Assembly: GCA_008921705.1 (NCBI GenBank)
Contig: VFFE01007015.1
Location: 591,012 to 655,011 of the forward strand
DNA length: 64,000 bases
Origin: Burhinus oedicnemus
Taxonomy: Eukaryota; Chordata; Aves; Charadriiformes; Burhinidae
Direction of reading: 5' to 3'
In this document: one piece after another, positions 24,204 to 35,144 of the stretch
How the letters are laid out: each line of letters opens with the position of its first letter
Position numbering within the stretch: position 1 is the first letter of the stretch
Position numbers and translations under genes: made by a program
The notes under the pieces: model-generated
Databases searched by the model: none
What the model was told of the DNA's origin: nothing
The model's input: the letters and a program-made list of their open reading frames with translations, nothing else

Positions 24204-25671
24204 ACATGTGGAATGGGAAAAGATGTATAAGGCAAAGCAGAGGTAACAAAAGACAGTGTTTTCCCATGCCTTCTCTGCAGGTCTAAAAAATTCATTCTAC
24301 TTGCAACATTATGCAATGACCACAATTATTATTGTCCTTTGTTTGATGTTTGTGCAAGCAATTTCATGAGCAGAGATGGAAATCAGAAGTTTGCCCAAAA
24401 AGCACAAGGAAGATACAAATTCACACTGTCTTGTAGAACAGGTGAGAAATGGAAAATAAAATAGTGCTAAGGAATATGAAAAAGAAGAATTATAAATTTT
24501 GTTTGAATTTATCATGGATACAGTTTAAAACTGTCCTGCAGTACTGATCATCTCTCATTTTGTTGACATATATTTCACCTATTGCAATAATCTAAGTGTC
24601 CAGTGCAGGCATACATTCTTAATCTATTTACGCATTGTAGCACAATAATATCAGTATCAAGTCCTTGTAAAAAAATCAGGATTCCATCATTAAATTAATT
24701 TCAGTTCTGTCAGAAATACATGTAACAGTACAGAAAAGATACACACAGCATTTAAATTTCCATTAGGAGCATTTATTCTAATTTCCCCAAACACCTATTA
24801 TAAAAGGTGGCAAAGTCTGTAGCCTACATGCCACCTGCAGTGCTTCTAATAGAAAGACTAGAAAACAACAAAATGAATGCGAAGATTTGAAGGTTATCCC
24901 AGACAGCTCCAACTTCGGAAATTACAGTGGCAGATGCTTTGCCTATAATCTCTAGCATCATTGAACCACAGTTTTATTACTCATTTTGCTTCATTAAATG
25001 TAGCTTTTTCAGGCAATATGATGCATGACATTTTTCCTATCTAAATATAAATTTAAAAAACACTTTCCAAGCTGGAAACTATATATTTAATTTAAGAATC
25101 ACATAAATAACAAGAAGTTCTTTGGGTACCTGGGCTTTCTGTGTTTTTTCTCTGAAGAGCTGTCTGTTCCAGTAATTACAAATAATTAGGCTGAACCCTC
25201 TGGGGATACCCTCACTGTTGTGCTATGCTCTTTACCTTGATTATGTCAATTTCTTAGGGGATATTCCCTTTAGAAAGAAAAGAACATTTAATTTGAATCA
25301 TTTCCAGTGAACATGAACAACTCCTAATAGGAATTTTATCTAGCACTGAGGAAGCACAGGTAATCAAAATCATTGAGTAATTCTAGTGGTGCATTTTTGG
25401 GGAATATTGATGTTGCCTGCATTTAAATAGTTATATAGGCTACTAAGAACAGTTTCAAAAAATTAGATGTTTAAAATGTGTTTTTAAACATGAAGTTACT
25501 AGAGATACAATAAAAATTATACTGTACATATGTGTGTATACACAGCAGCTTAGTATATATTATTTACACATAATATGTCTATGCCTCTAAATGCATATAT
25601 ACCATAAGAATAATATATAATATAATATACATCTACATTGTCATGTATAACTACAGAACAGCATTTTTATG

Positions 25672-25685
25672 TTCTCATATGAGAA
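25672..25685. repeat. 14-bp perfect palindrome
   Basis: TTCTCATATGAGAA is its own reverse complement. It lies in TA-rich DNA and has no known site identity. Confidence 0.9.
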
Positions 25686-27751
25686 TGTATATGTTCCTTA
25701 ACAGTTAGTGCTATTAATTGGAAAAAGTCTGATGCTATGTAGGAATATATTTTTATGTCGTCCACTGGGATAACATGTGTTTTCTTTTTGCTCTTTTATT
25801 AATAACCGTAACATTTAATGTTGACATTTATAGTCCAAATGGTTGCAAATATTCATAAAAACATCAAATCTCCAAGTTTAAAAAGGGAACTATAAAACAA
25901 AAATTTACTCCCTCCTTGTGGATTTAGCCTGTAAACACTAATGCAGCAGTTACAAATCATCTATTAGAAAAACAAATGTAAAAATTGTTACTTGTTCCAA
26001 TTAAGTAAGGAATGAAGTCTCTAGTTTGTAAGGCTTGTGTAACGATCATGAGATTTTCAGAGTATATTCTAAGACTTAAATAAAGGGAAAAACATTTGTA
26101 TTCCAGCATAAGTAAATAAACAGAGTTTTTCTGTATTTTTCTTTTTGAAATTTTAATTATTCTTGTTTTTAAAATAAATGCAGAAGGAAATAAACACAGG
26201 CATTGATAGATTTGGAAAATAAATTATTTTCTCCACAACATCTTCAGGACTTTAACACTAGAAAACTTGCCAGAAGACCTAGCCTTCAAATCAGATTGGG
26301 CCCAATTACTGGGTTTGAAGATAAATTCGAGCGTTGCTGATCTATATCCAGATGTGCTGTGTTGCTGCTGTTACGTGTGCTGTGATGCTCTTAGCAATGA
26401 TTCCTTTACTGCCACCAAAATAAAGTCAAATCTTTCATCTTTACTTTTCTGTGGGGATAGTCATTTTATTGCTACTGTTTGGAGAAGAATTGAGTAGAAC
26501 TGAATATAATAATCATAGTAAATATAATAAGGAATAAAAACAATCTTATTTTTTTCTTTTTTTTTTCTTTCCTGTCTTTTCGTATAGATCGAGGATAGAC
26601 CATTATTTTCATGTGGGAATTTCCATGTATGATGAGATTCTTTAAATATCATTGTTGTATACTTATTCTGAATTTTTTAGGTTTAGTAACTCAAGCTGTA
26701 GGGGTTTTGTGGAAATTACTTTGCCTGACAGCTGACAGTTAATACAACAGACATACATTGAAGGGCATTAAGGTGTTCAAAGCTTTAAAGCTTCCTAATA
26801 CAACAGAATGGAGGATTGCAACTTTCCCAATATTTCAGCAATGCACCTTGCTTCCAGGAAAACTTAGACATGCAACAGTTATCTCTTCTTCAGTTCAAAG
26901 AGTTTCTTCCCAGAATGATGACTTCCTCAGTGTGAAAATTCCTCTAAGGAATTTAGGGTGGATGTTTTCTCTCTACAACTGAGTTTAATGTCTTTTACGT
27001 TCATAGGAGCAGTATAACATCATAATAGAATAGGCTGCAAATCCCCATTGTGCGTAATTCCAACATTATAATTTCAGTAGACATATTATGTTTGGCACTT
27101 GAATGATGGTTATTGCTAGACTGTGGAAAAACTGAAATGAAAGAGTAATAGAGGCAGCCTTTTTGGAAACTATATTATTCAGCCAAGTTTGACTTACAAG
27201 TTTTTTTACATTCTCTAGTTCTTCAGCCTACTCCAGGTTTCACAGTTTTTATTTCCATTGTTTGCCACAGAAATGGAAGCAAATTCCAGCTTTTATCTAG
27301 TCATGTCTATTAATACATCAGCAATTTTGGGGGGTTTTCTATATGAAATATCACTTCCTTCTCTCTGTCAGAAAACTGCTTTTTTCTTGAAGATCTATTT
27401 CTAGGTCCTTTTGTTAGAATATTTCCTTCTTTTTCTTAATGAAAACTTTTTAATTGTCACCTTCCTTCTTAATATGTAAAAGAAACATTATAGTTTTGAA
27501 AACCTGAAAATCACAGTGTCAATACATAAACATTTTAAGGTCTCTGGAATATTCATGTTTCATGCTGAAGCCAAACAAGGCCAGTCTTCAATTCTAGCCA
27601 GACATAGTAATGAAAACTTTACTCAAACAGCTTAAAAGAGTCTGAAGAGTCTAAAAAGTAATTATCTACAAAAATGTCCAAAAAATATTAGATCCAGAAA
27701 GATAGTTTTGTATTCATTAAAAAAGTGGAGATGAAACTTCATTTACATACA

Positions 27752-27773
27752 AACTTTCATATACATGAAAGTT
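27752..27773. repeat. 9-bp hairpin
   Basis: AACTTTCAT, loop ATAC, ATGAAAGTT. The stem is perfect with a 4-base loop. A partial third copy (ATGAAACTTC) lies 20 bp upstream. Confidence 0.85.
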
Positions 27774-28683
27774 CAGACTACAGGGAAAGGTGTGTATTCA
27801 GAATGGATATTGGGCTAATAGCTCAGCTCTTTCTTTTCTTTTGGGGACTGTGGATTCAAACTTCCTGAAGCAGAACTAAATCCAATGTATCCATGTGACT
27901 GTGCAAGTTCTAGAGCATCAGGAAACTGTAGAAAATTCACAATGCTACCTTATCCTCTACCTGTGTCTTTAAGAGGAAAATTTTTAATATGTAAGGATTC
28001 AAATTAGTGTCGGTCTCTAAAATGCATTTCACAAAAATATGTTATCCCATGCAAGAGGTCAATTTTAAATACATATTTATGAGGGAGAGTTTAGTGATAC
28101 TACTAGCTGATTCAGTATACTATCTGCTGTGGATGCCAACACAGGTACCTTGTTTGGCATCGTAAATTCCTTTCCTACAGCTACGTGTACAATTCAAAGA
28201 CATTAACTAATGACTGACTCATTGCTCACAACTCTTGCCTCTACTTTTTTTGAGATGAGAGTTGGTCCTTGGAGCTGGATCACATTAATTTAACTGAAAA
28301 TCCTGTCTGTTGCTAAAATTGTTCTGTCCACATTCTCTGACCCTGACCAGTCATATACAACTAACGATGTTGATGGGTGCTTGTTTAATGTTTCCTTCGT
28401 CTAGTGTTGTTCCTTGCTTCTGTTCATCTTTATGAAATAACATTCTGTTATTCCAAAGTATTCATTTCCTTTTGTTTTAGTTTGTTTAGTAGTTGGGAAC
28501 AGACCATTCTCACCCCAGCCCCACTCCATTAACATTATCAATATTTTGGGATATACTGAATTGTCTCAGGGTTATTCTATGCTGTCCACTAAAGACCATT
28601 AAATTTCCCTGAAACACATAGATTGCTACTGAATAGTATGCAGTACCCACATTTCCCCTCAGTTCATCCTATTGTTGTCCCTA

Positions 28684-28706
28684 CCTGTATGCCTCCTACA
28701 TACAGG
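28684..28706. repeat. 8-bp hairpin
   Basis: CCTGTATG and CATACAGG are separated by 7 bases (CCTCCTA). It is a short, isolated inverted repeat. Confidence 0.85.
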
Positions 28707-30276
28707 AGTCAAGAAAGTGATGGAACTGAGTGAAGAAAATTAGCAGGAGAGTCCCTGGATTTTCTTATCAATCAGCTTTGAGTCTGCTTGTTACCACTCA
28801 TGAAATATAAAGCAGCTTAAGAGATAATACGGGCCTAATCCATACAGATACTTTTTTCAGAGGGACATAAGATTCTAAGTACTTTTTGTGGACCTGAGCT
28901 TTGGATCCTATATTTGCAGGAAATCATTTTAGTACACTGTCTTTATTGTGGCTTAACCATAGTGGCCTGTTCATGGTGGAGTCTGTAGCATGAAACTGTG
29001 CTGCATCCTGACTTACTAAAATCTCGTTCATTCACGAAGCAGGAATAGTTGAAAAAGAACATCTGACTGATGCTCATTTTTTGCTTACTTGGAATAAGGA
29101 CTTGAAATTCATCGTCCTATGTCAACAGGAAAACAAACAAAATAACAAACAAAAAATATAGCCAGTAATTTCTTTTGATTTATTCAGTAATTTGTTAATA
29201 AATTGAAACAGTTCCAACAGGAGATATTGAGAAAGTGCAACCTTTTGGTTTTGATTCAAAGAACTTCCATAATAAATGTTTCCTGTCATTTCTGTTTGTA
29301 GGTCCATGAACTCTCACTGTAATTTATCATGTGCTATGATAACAAAATGGAATTATTAGTTCAAAACAAGAGAGAAAAAAATTATACTAATAGATTTTTT
29401 AAAAAGTTACTGGATTGACTTTTAATAATAATTCATATAAGTTATTATGTGGTTCAGCTGTGCTGTAATGTAAATATTGGAGTGTTTCTTATTCTCATTT
29501 GGCATTTTTCTTAATCTGTATTAGAATGTATATTCATTAACTACATCAAAAATATGTATTTTTTTAAGTAATAGCAAGACAATAAACAAAAATTTGGCAA
29601 TGTTATTTAGTGTAAATTTTTCCTTTTTACTTGACATGGATACCATTTTTGGCTATGTGAGAAAACATAATTATGTTTAAATACCTTACAGCTGGGAAGA
29701 GTGAAGTGTAAATTGTCATTTGCTAGTTTATCAATATTTTTTCGTCTTTCATGAAGAATGGATGGGGATTCTAAATATTCCCCAAGCCCATTAGACCTTT
29801 TGATCATCATCACCACTGCTTGCCATCTGCTTTGTCATATTTCTTGTCCAATCTTTTGGGCTTTGGGTGTAATATTATTGAACAGATGGGCATCAAATGG
29901 TATCATTGTGTTCTGATTGGTTAGCAGTTTCAGAGGTTACCGTAACATCTTATGGAAGTGATAGTCTCAAATACTGAAAAGTCTCTATAAATGCATGTAA
30001 AATGTGAGAGCATCTGCTTCATTAAAGTTATCAGGCCAAAGACCATTTCAGTTCAAAGGCAATAAAAAGTGACAGAGAAAAAGAGAAAAAGAACACAGAC
30101 ACACAAACCTGACAAGGAAGACAATAAAAAAGACTAAAACTCTTCAACCACTGACCGATGGGGTGTTAAGAAACTACAGGCACAGCTTTGGAGAGAGCCA
30201 GACTTGGCTTTGTAACTGGTAAGACTGGGGAAACAAGATGAACATGAGCATTATGAATATTTGAAGGGGAACTTAT

Positions 30277-30738
30277 GAGTCTGGAGGTGGGCCATGAAGA
30301 TGATCAGAGGGCTGAAGCACCTCTCCTATGAAGACAGGCTGAGAGAGTTGGGGTTGTTCAGCCTGGAGAAGAGAAAGCACCAGGGAGATCTTATAGCAGC
30401 CTTCCAGTATCTGAAAGGGGCCTACAAGAAAGCTGGAGAGGGACTTTTTACAAGGACGTGTAGTGATAGGACAAGGGGTAATGGCTTTAAACTGAAAAAG
30501 GGTAGATTTAGATTAGATAAAAGGAAGAAATTCTTTACTGTGAGGGTAGTGAGGCACTGGAACGGATTGCCCAGAGAAGTTGTGGATGCCACATCCCTGG
30601 AGGTGATCAAGGCCAGGCTGGATGGGGTTTTGAGCAACCTGGTCTAGTGGTAGGTGTTCCTTCCCATGGTAGGGGAGTTGGAACTAGATAATCTTTAAGG
30701 GTCTCTTCCAACCCAAACCATTCTATGATTCTATGACT
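30277..30738 (+). mobile_element. CR1 LINE 3' end (subfamily c)
   Basis: A 5'-truncated CR1 of about 460 bp, the first member of the 11-kb cluster. It starts within the [11 protein letters not shown] region of ORF2, runs to the ORF2 stop at 30645-30647, and ends in the 3' UTR and ATTCTATGATTCTATG tail at 30719-30738. The next CR1 starts about 30 bp later in the same orientation. Confidence 0.94.
30294..30647 (+). pseudogene. CR1 ORF2 C-terminal remnant
   Basis: 117 open codons carry [53 protein letters not shown] and the terminus LDGVLSNLV. This is the conserved region after the RT domain, of uncertain function. It matches the end of the near-full-length copy at 37.2 kb. No RT domain is attached, so it is only a relic. 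Confidence 0.92.
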
Positions 30739-30769
30739 ATACAAAATACACTAAAGAATGATTAGGGGG

Positions 30770-32252
30770 AGGGTCAAAGGTGGCCACTCTCTATCATCTT
30801 CAAAAGGTCAAGGAGAACAGGAGAGGTGCCTGAAGACTGGAGGAAAGCCAGTCTCACTCCAGTCTTCAAAAAGGGCAAGAAAGAGGACCCAGGAAACCCC
30901 AGGCCAGTCAGCCTCACCTCCATCCCTGGATAACTGATGGAACACATCATCCTGGATGTCATGTCTAAGCATGTGGAGGAAAAGAATGTTATCGGGAGTG
31001 GTCAGCATGGATTTACCAAGGGGAAATCATGCTTCACCAATCTGATAACCTTATATGGTGGAATATCTGGCTGGGTGGATGAGGGGACAGCAGTGGACTC
31101 TGTCTACCTTAACTTCAACAAGGCTTTTGACACTGTCTCCCACAGCATCCTCATAGGCAAGCTCAGGAAGAGAGGGTTAGACGAATGGACAGTGAGGTGG
31201 ATGGAGAACTGGGTGAATGGCAGAGCTCAGAGGGTTGTGATCAGCAGCACAGAGTCTAGTTGGAGACCTGCAACTAGTGGCGTTCCTCAGGGGTCAATAC
31301 TGGGTCCAGTCTAGTTCAACATAATCATCAATGACCTGGATGAGAGGACAGAGTGTACCCTCTGCAAGTTTGCAGATGTCACAAAACTGGGAAGAGTGAT
31401 TGACACACCAGAAGGCTGTGCTGCCATTCAGCAAGACCTGGACAGGCTGGAGAGCTGGGCAGAGAGAAACCTCATGAAGTTCAACAAGGGCAAGTGTAGT
31501 GTCCTTCGCCTAGGGAGGAATAACCCCATGAACCAGTACGGCTTAGGGGTTGACCTGCTGGAAAGCAGCTCTGTGGACAAGGACCTAGGAGTCCTGGTGG
31601 ACAACAGGCTGACCATGAGGCAGCAATGTGCCCTTGTGACCAAGAAAGCCAATGGCATCCTGGGCTGCATAAAAAAGAGTGTGGTCAGCAGGTCGCGGGA
31701 GGTTTTCCTCCCCCTCTACTCTGCCCTGGTGAGGCCGTACCTGGAGTCCTGTGTCCAGTTCTGGGCTCCCCAGTTCAAGAAAGACAAGGAACTGCTAGAG
31801 AGAGTCCAGTGAAGGGCTACAAAGATGATTAGGGGGCTGGAACATCTTTCTTATGAGGAAAGGCTGAGGGACTTGGGTCTTTTTAGTCTGGAGAAGAGAA
31901 GGCTCAGAGGGGATCTCATCAATGCTTAAAACTATCTAAAGGGTGTGTGTCAAGAGGATGGGGCCGGACTCTTTTCAGTGGTGCCCATCAACAAGACAAG
32001 GGGCAATGGGCACAAGCTGGAACACAGGAAATTCCATCTCAACATGATGAAAAACTTCTTTGCTTTGAGAGTGACAGAGCACTGGAACAGGCTGTCCAAA
32101 GAGGTTGTGGAGTCCCCTTCTCTGAAGATAATCAAAACCTGTCTGGATGTGTTTCTGTGTGACCTGCTCTAGGTGAACCTGCTTTGGCAGGGGGGTGGAC
32201 TAGATGATCTTCAAAGGTCCCTTCTAACCCATACCATGCTGTGATTCTGTGA
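30770..32252 (+). mobile_element. CR1 LINE, 5'-truncated (subfamily a), plus arm of inverted pair
   Basis: About 1.48 kb from just before the RT domain to the 3' tail (GTGATTCTGTGA at 32241-32252). It faces a minus-strand CR1 of the same subfamily whose tail starts at 32281, only 28 bp away, so the two form a tail-to-tail inverted repeat. The 5' truncation is close to the tail of the preceding CR1. Confidence 0.94.
30937..32172 (+). pseudogene. CR1 ORF2 RT pseudogene, active site FADV
   Basis: The motifs run [10 protein letters not shown], a motif A changed from DFSKAFDTV to NFNKAFDTV (catalytic aspartate replaced by asparagine), and [16 protein letters not shown] stop follows at 31313-31315. 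The catalytic box at 31369-31380 reads FADV, the second aspartate having become valine. Further stops are TGA at 31810-31812 and TAA at 31926-31928, and a TAA also lies upstream at 30931-30933. The C-terminus ([25 protein letters not shown]) ends at 32172. With two catalytic aspartates changed and several stops, it has been dead for a long time. Confidence 0.92.
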
Positions 32253-32280
32253 AAAGCAGAGATGGGGAGAGAAAAAGAGG

Positions 32281-33288
32281 ATCACAGAATCATGGAATCA
32301 TGGAATTTTCAGAGTTGGAAGAGACCTCTAGAGATCACCTAGTCCAACTCCCCTGCTAAAACAGGAATGCCTACAGCACATCACGCAGGACTGCATCCAG
32401 GTGGGTCTTGAAAATCGCCAGAGAAGGGGACTCCACAACCTTCCTGGGCAGCCTGGTCCAGTGCTCTGGCACCCTCATCGTAAAGAAGTTTTTTCTTAAG
32501 TTTGAGTGGAACTTCCTGTGTTCCAACTCGTGCCCATTGCCCCTCGTCCTGTCACTGGGAACCCCTGAAAAGAGTCTGTCTCCATCCTCCTTCAACCCAC
32601 CCTTTAGATACTTAGAAGCAATAACATGGTCTCCCCTCAGCCTTCTCTTCTCCAGGCTAGAGTCCCAGCTCTCTCAGCCTTTCCTCATAAGGGAGGTGCT
32701 CCAATCCCCCAATTATCTTTGTTGCCCTATGCTGAACTCTCTCCAGTAGTTCCCTGTCCCACTTGAGCTGGGGAGCCCAGAAATGGACACAGGACTCCAG
32801 ATGTGGCCTCACCAGTGCTGAGCAGAGGGGGAGAATGACCTCCCTCGACCTGCTGGCCACACTCTTGCCTATGCAGCCCCGGATGCCATTGGCCTTCCTG
32901 GCGACAAGGGCACATTGCTGGCTCATGGACAATTTACTATCTACCAGGACCCTCAGATCCTTCTCCTCAGAACTGCTTTCCAGCAGGTCCACCCCTAACC
33001 TATAGTGGTGCCTAGCATTCTTCCTCCCCAGGTGCAGGACCCTACACTGTCCAGCTCTCCAGCCTGTCTAGGTCACACTGGCTGGCAGCACAGCCCTCTG
33101 GAGTGTCAGTCACCCCTCCCAGTTTGGTATCATCTGCAAATTTGCTGAGGATACACTCTGTGCCCTCATCCAGGTCATTGATGAATAGATCGAACAAGAT
33201 TGGACCGCATATTGACCCCTGGGGGACACCACTGGTTCCAGGCCTCCAACTTGATGCTACTCCATTAATCTCAACCCTCTGAGTTCTG
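32281..33288 (-). mobile_element. CR1 LINE, 5'-truncated (subfamily a), minus arm of inverted pair
   Basis: About 1 kb on the minus strand with its 3' tail at 32281-32312 (ATCACAGAATCATGGAATC on the plus strand). It extends left to right from tail to RT and is cut at about 33288 within the sequence coding for the segment before GVPQGS. A short 12-bp repeat array starts exactly at the cut. It is very similar to the copy at 20.8 kb. Confidence 0.93.
32371..33287 (-). pseudogene. CR1 ORF2 RT/C-terminal pseudogene with intact FADD
   Basis: Read on the minus strand it keeps [10 protein letters not shown], with FADD codons at 33129-33140. [40 protein letters not shown] sequence, [15 protein letters not shown] and [15 protein letters not shown] follow. 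A deletion of about 33 bp near 33050 removes the [10 protein letters not shown] segment that the 20.8-kb copy has. A frameshift separates the 32657-32992 frame from the C-terminal 32371-32595 frame. The final motif is DAVLRDVL. Confidence 0.9.
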
Positions 33289-33323
33289 GGAAACAGAATG
33301 GGGAACAGGATGGGAAACAGAAG
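33288..33323. repeat. Three-copy 12-bp tandem repeat
   Basis: The unit GGGAAACAGAAT occurs three times in a row with single changes (33288-33299, 33300-33311, 33312-33323). It abuts the 5' truncation point of the minus-strand CR1, so it may mark the integration junction. Confidence 0.85.
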
Positions 33324-33429
33324 GAAGGATAAAGGTGGATGTTGCGTGTAAGCAGGGTGCTTGCTGGTCAGTATGATTACTTAACTGAGCCCTGAATCTG
33401 ATCACCACAGTCTATCTTACCTTTTGATT

Positions 33430-33656
33430 AAATCCTTAATGATTTTTCTGTCAGTCACTGAGGGGAGCTGCTCTGGAGCCAGCCCGACCCACAGTGGAGC
33501 CGCAAATCTCAGCACACAGGTGGTTTTCCTGAGGTAGGGGCAGCGGAGAGACCTGATGGGAGCCGGCAGCTCTTGTGGGAGGCGCTGACAAGGCCTGGGC
33601 ATTGCCAGAGCAACCGTGACCCCCCATACCTATAAAAAGCAGCCTATCCATTTTCA
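33430..33656. other. GC-rich segment with TATA-like box, identity unknown
   Basis: A GC-rich patch between two CR1 copies with TATAAAAAG at 33631-33639, preceded by CAACCGTGACCCCCC. It could be the 5' UTR or promoter part of the long CR1 that follows, or a piece of an LTR. No TG..CA edges or target duplication could be set with confidence. An open frame of 61-68 codons on the minus strand resembles nothing known. Confidence 0.35.
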
Positions 33657-33724
33657 CCAGAGGTGCTGCTAAGGTCAGAAAGGCCTACCTCACATATCAC
33701 AACTGCCTCCACGAGGAAGAAAAG

Positions 33725-34223
33725 ATGGGTGACTCCCTTCTGAGGGGAACGGAAGGTCTAATATGTTGGTCAGTCTCCCCTCTTAGGGAAGTCTACTGTC
33801 TCTGTGGGTCCTGCGTTAAGGACATCACTAGGAAACTGCCTAGCCTGGTATGGCCCTCAGACTATTACCCATTACTGCTCCTCCGTGTGGGTGGCAATGA
33901 AGCCGTACCGCATAGTCCAAGGGAAATCAAAAGAGACTTCAGGGCATTGGGATGGTTGGTAAGGGAATCTGGATGGAGAACAGGTTATTTTTTCCTCTCT
34001 CCTTCCAGTTGCAGGCAGTGACACTGGAAGAAACAGACAGGTCCAGTCTATTAATTCATGGCTCCGTGACTGTTGTCACTGACACAGTTTTGGGTTTTTT
34101 GATAACAGGGTGGCCTACATAGCACCAGGCTTGCTGGTGTCAGATGGGATTCATCTTTCAGAAAGGGGGAAGAGGGTCTTTGCTGACAAACTAGTAGGGC
34201 TCATTGACAGAGCTTTAAACTAG
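33725..34223 (+). pseudogene. CR1 ORF1 esterase-domain pseudogene
   Basis: The frame opens at GDSLLRGTEG (block I of SGNH/GDSL hydrolases, with the nucleophile serine) around 33728. It continues through LPSLVWPSDYYPLL and the block III equivalent VGGNEA (33887-33904), then REIKRDFRALGWLV. A one-base shift in a T-run near 33985 moves the rest to another frame (PVAGSDTGRNRQ, a TGA stop after SWLRDCCH, then FGFFDN). Block V is DGIHLS near 34143-34160, with the Asp and His of the triad. The natural stop TAG is at 34221-34223. CR1 ORF1 proteins are RNA-binding and carry this esterase-like domain; its role in transposition is not settled. This copy is broken by at least one frameshift and one stop. 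Confidence 0.87.
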
Positions 34224-34424
34224 CCTTGAAGGCAAAAGGGGATAATATCAAACTTGCCAGTGGCAAGCTGTGGGATGACATGTCAAGGTTAAAGGGATGA
34301 GATGCTAGTGAGGGCCCTCAACTTCTTGCTCTGAGAAGCACTGGCTACACTGCAGCACACTTGAAGTCTTACAGAGATGAACCAGGGTGTCCTGAGGTAA
34401 TCGGAGCCAAAAGGTGAAACACCA

Positions 34425-35141
34425 GTGAAATACCTCAAAGGAATTAAGGCGTGTTCCTCTAAGGTTACATGGTCAACAGCCCAGCTGAAGTGCCTCTACA
34501 CCAATGCACAGAGCATGCGCAAAAAACAGGAGGAGTTGGAAGCCACCATGCTACTAGAAAACTATGACCTGGTTGCCATTACTGAAACTTGGTGGGACAA
34601 ATCCCATGACTGGAGTGCAGCTACAAATGGCCACAGGCTGTTCAGAAGGGACAGGCGAGGAAGGAGGGGCAGAGGCATTGCTCTCTACATCAAGGAATAT
34701 ATAGAGTGTACAGAGCTGTAGAGCTGTCTCTGTAGAATAGCCATGAGCAGGTTGAAAGCTTATTGGTAAGAATTAGAGACCGAGACAACAAAGGGAACCT
34801 TGTGGTTGGTGTATATACAGGCTGCCTCATCAGAGGGAGCCTATTGACAAAGCTTTCTTACTCCAGCTACAGGAGATATAGTGCTCATAGGCTGTCATCC
34901 TGCTGGGGCACTTCAACCACACTGACATCTGCTGGAAGAGTAGTACGGTGATCTGTAGGCAATCAAGGAGACTCCTTGAGTGCACTGAGGATAACTTCTT
35001 AAGCCAGGTAATAGCCCTACCAGAAGGGATGCGATACTGGACCTGCTGGTCACCAACACAACCAAGCTCATCAGTGACGTCAAGATTGGAGGCAGCCTGG
35101 GCTGCAGTGGTCATGCACTGTCGGAGTTCACAGTCCTGAAA
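34425..35141 (+). pseudogene. CR1 ORF2 endonuclease-domain pseudogene
   Basis: This is the N-terminal AP-like endonuclease that nicks the target for reverse transcription. Visible blocks are LKCLYTNAQSM, LVAITETWW (catalytic glutamate codon at 34584-34586 intact), LFRRDRRGRRGRGIALYI, then, after a stop near 34719, VRIRDRDNKGNLVVGVY. The GDFNH block reads GHFNH, its aspartate codon being CAC at 34909-34911. The SDHALVEF block reads SGHALSEF, its aspartate replaced by Gly at 35109-35111. At least two frameshifts (about 34820-34900 and 34950-35000) separate the pieces. Two catalytic residues are lost, so nicking activity is gone. Confidence 0.88.
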
Positions 35142-35144
35142 GAT

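Larger units (their letters stand above)
22299..30276. other. AT-rich non-coding stretch
   Basis: About 8 kb without a recognisable gene, CR1 or LTR. Small structures are listed separately: a poly(T) run (24175-24203), a palindrome (25672-25685) and hairpins (27752-27773 and 28684-28706). All open frames are short and of low complexity. Confidence 0.6.
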
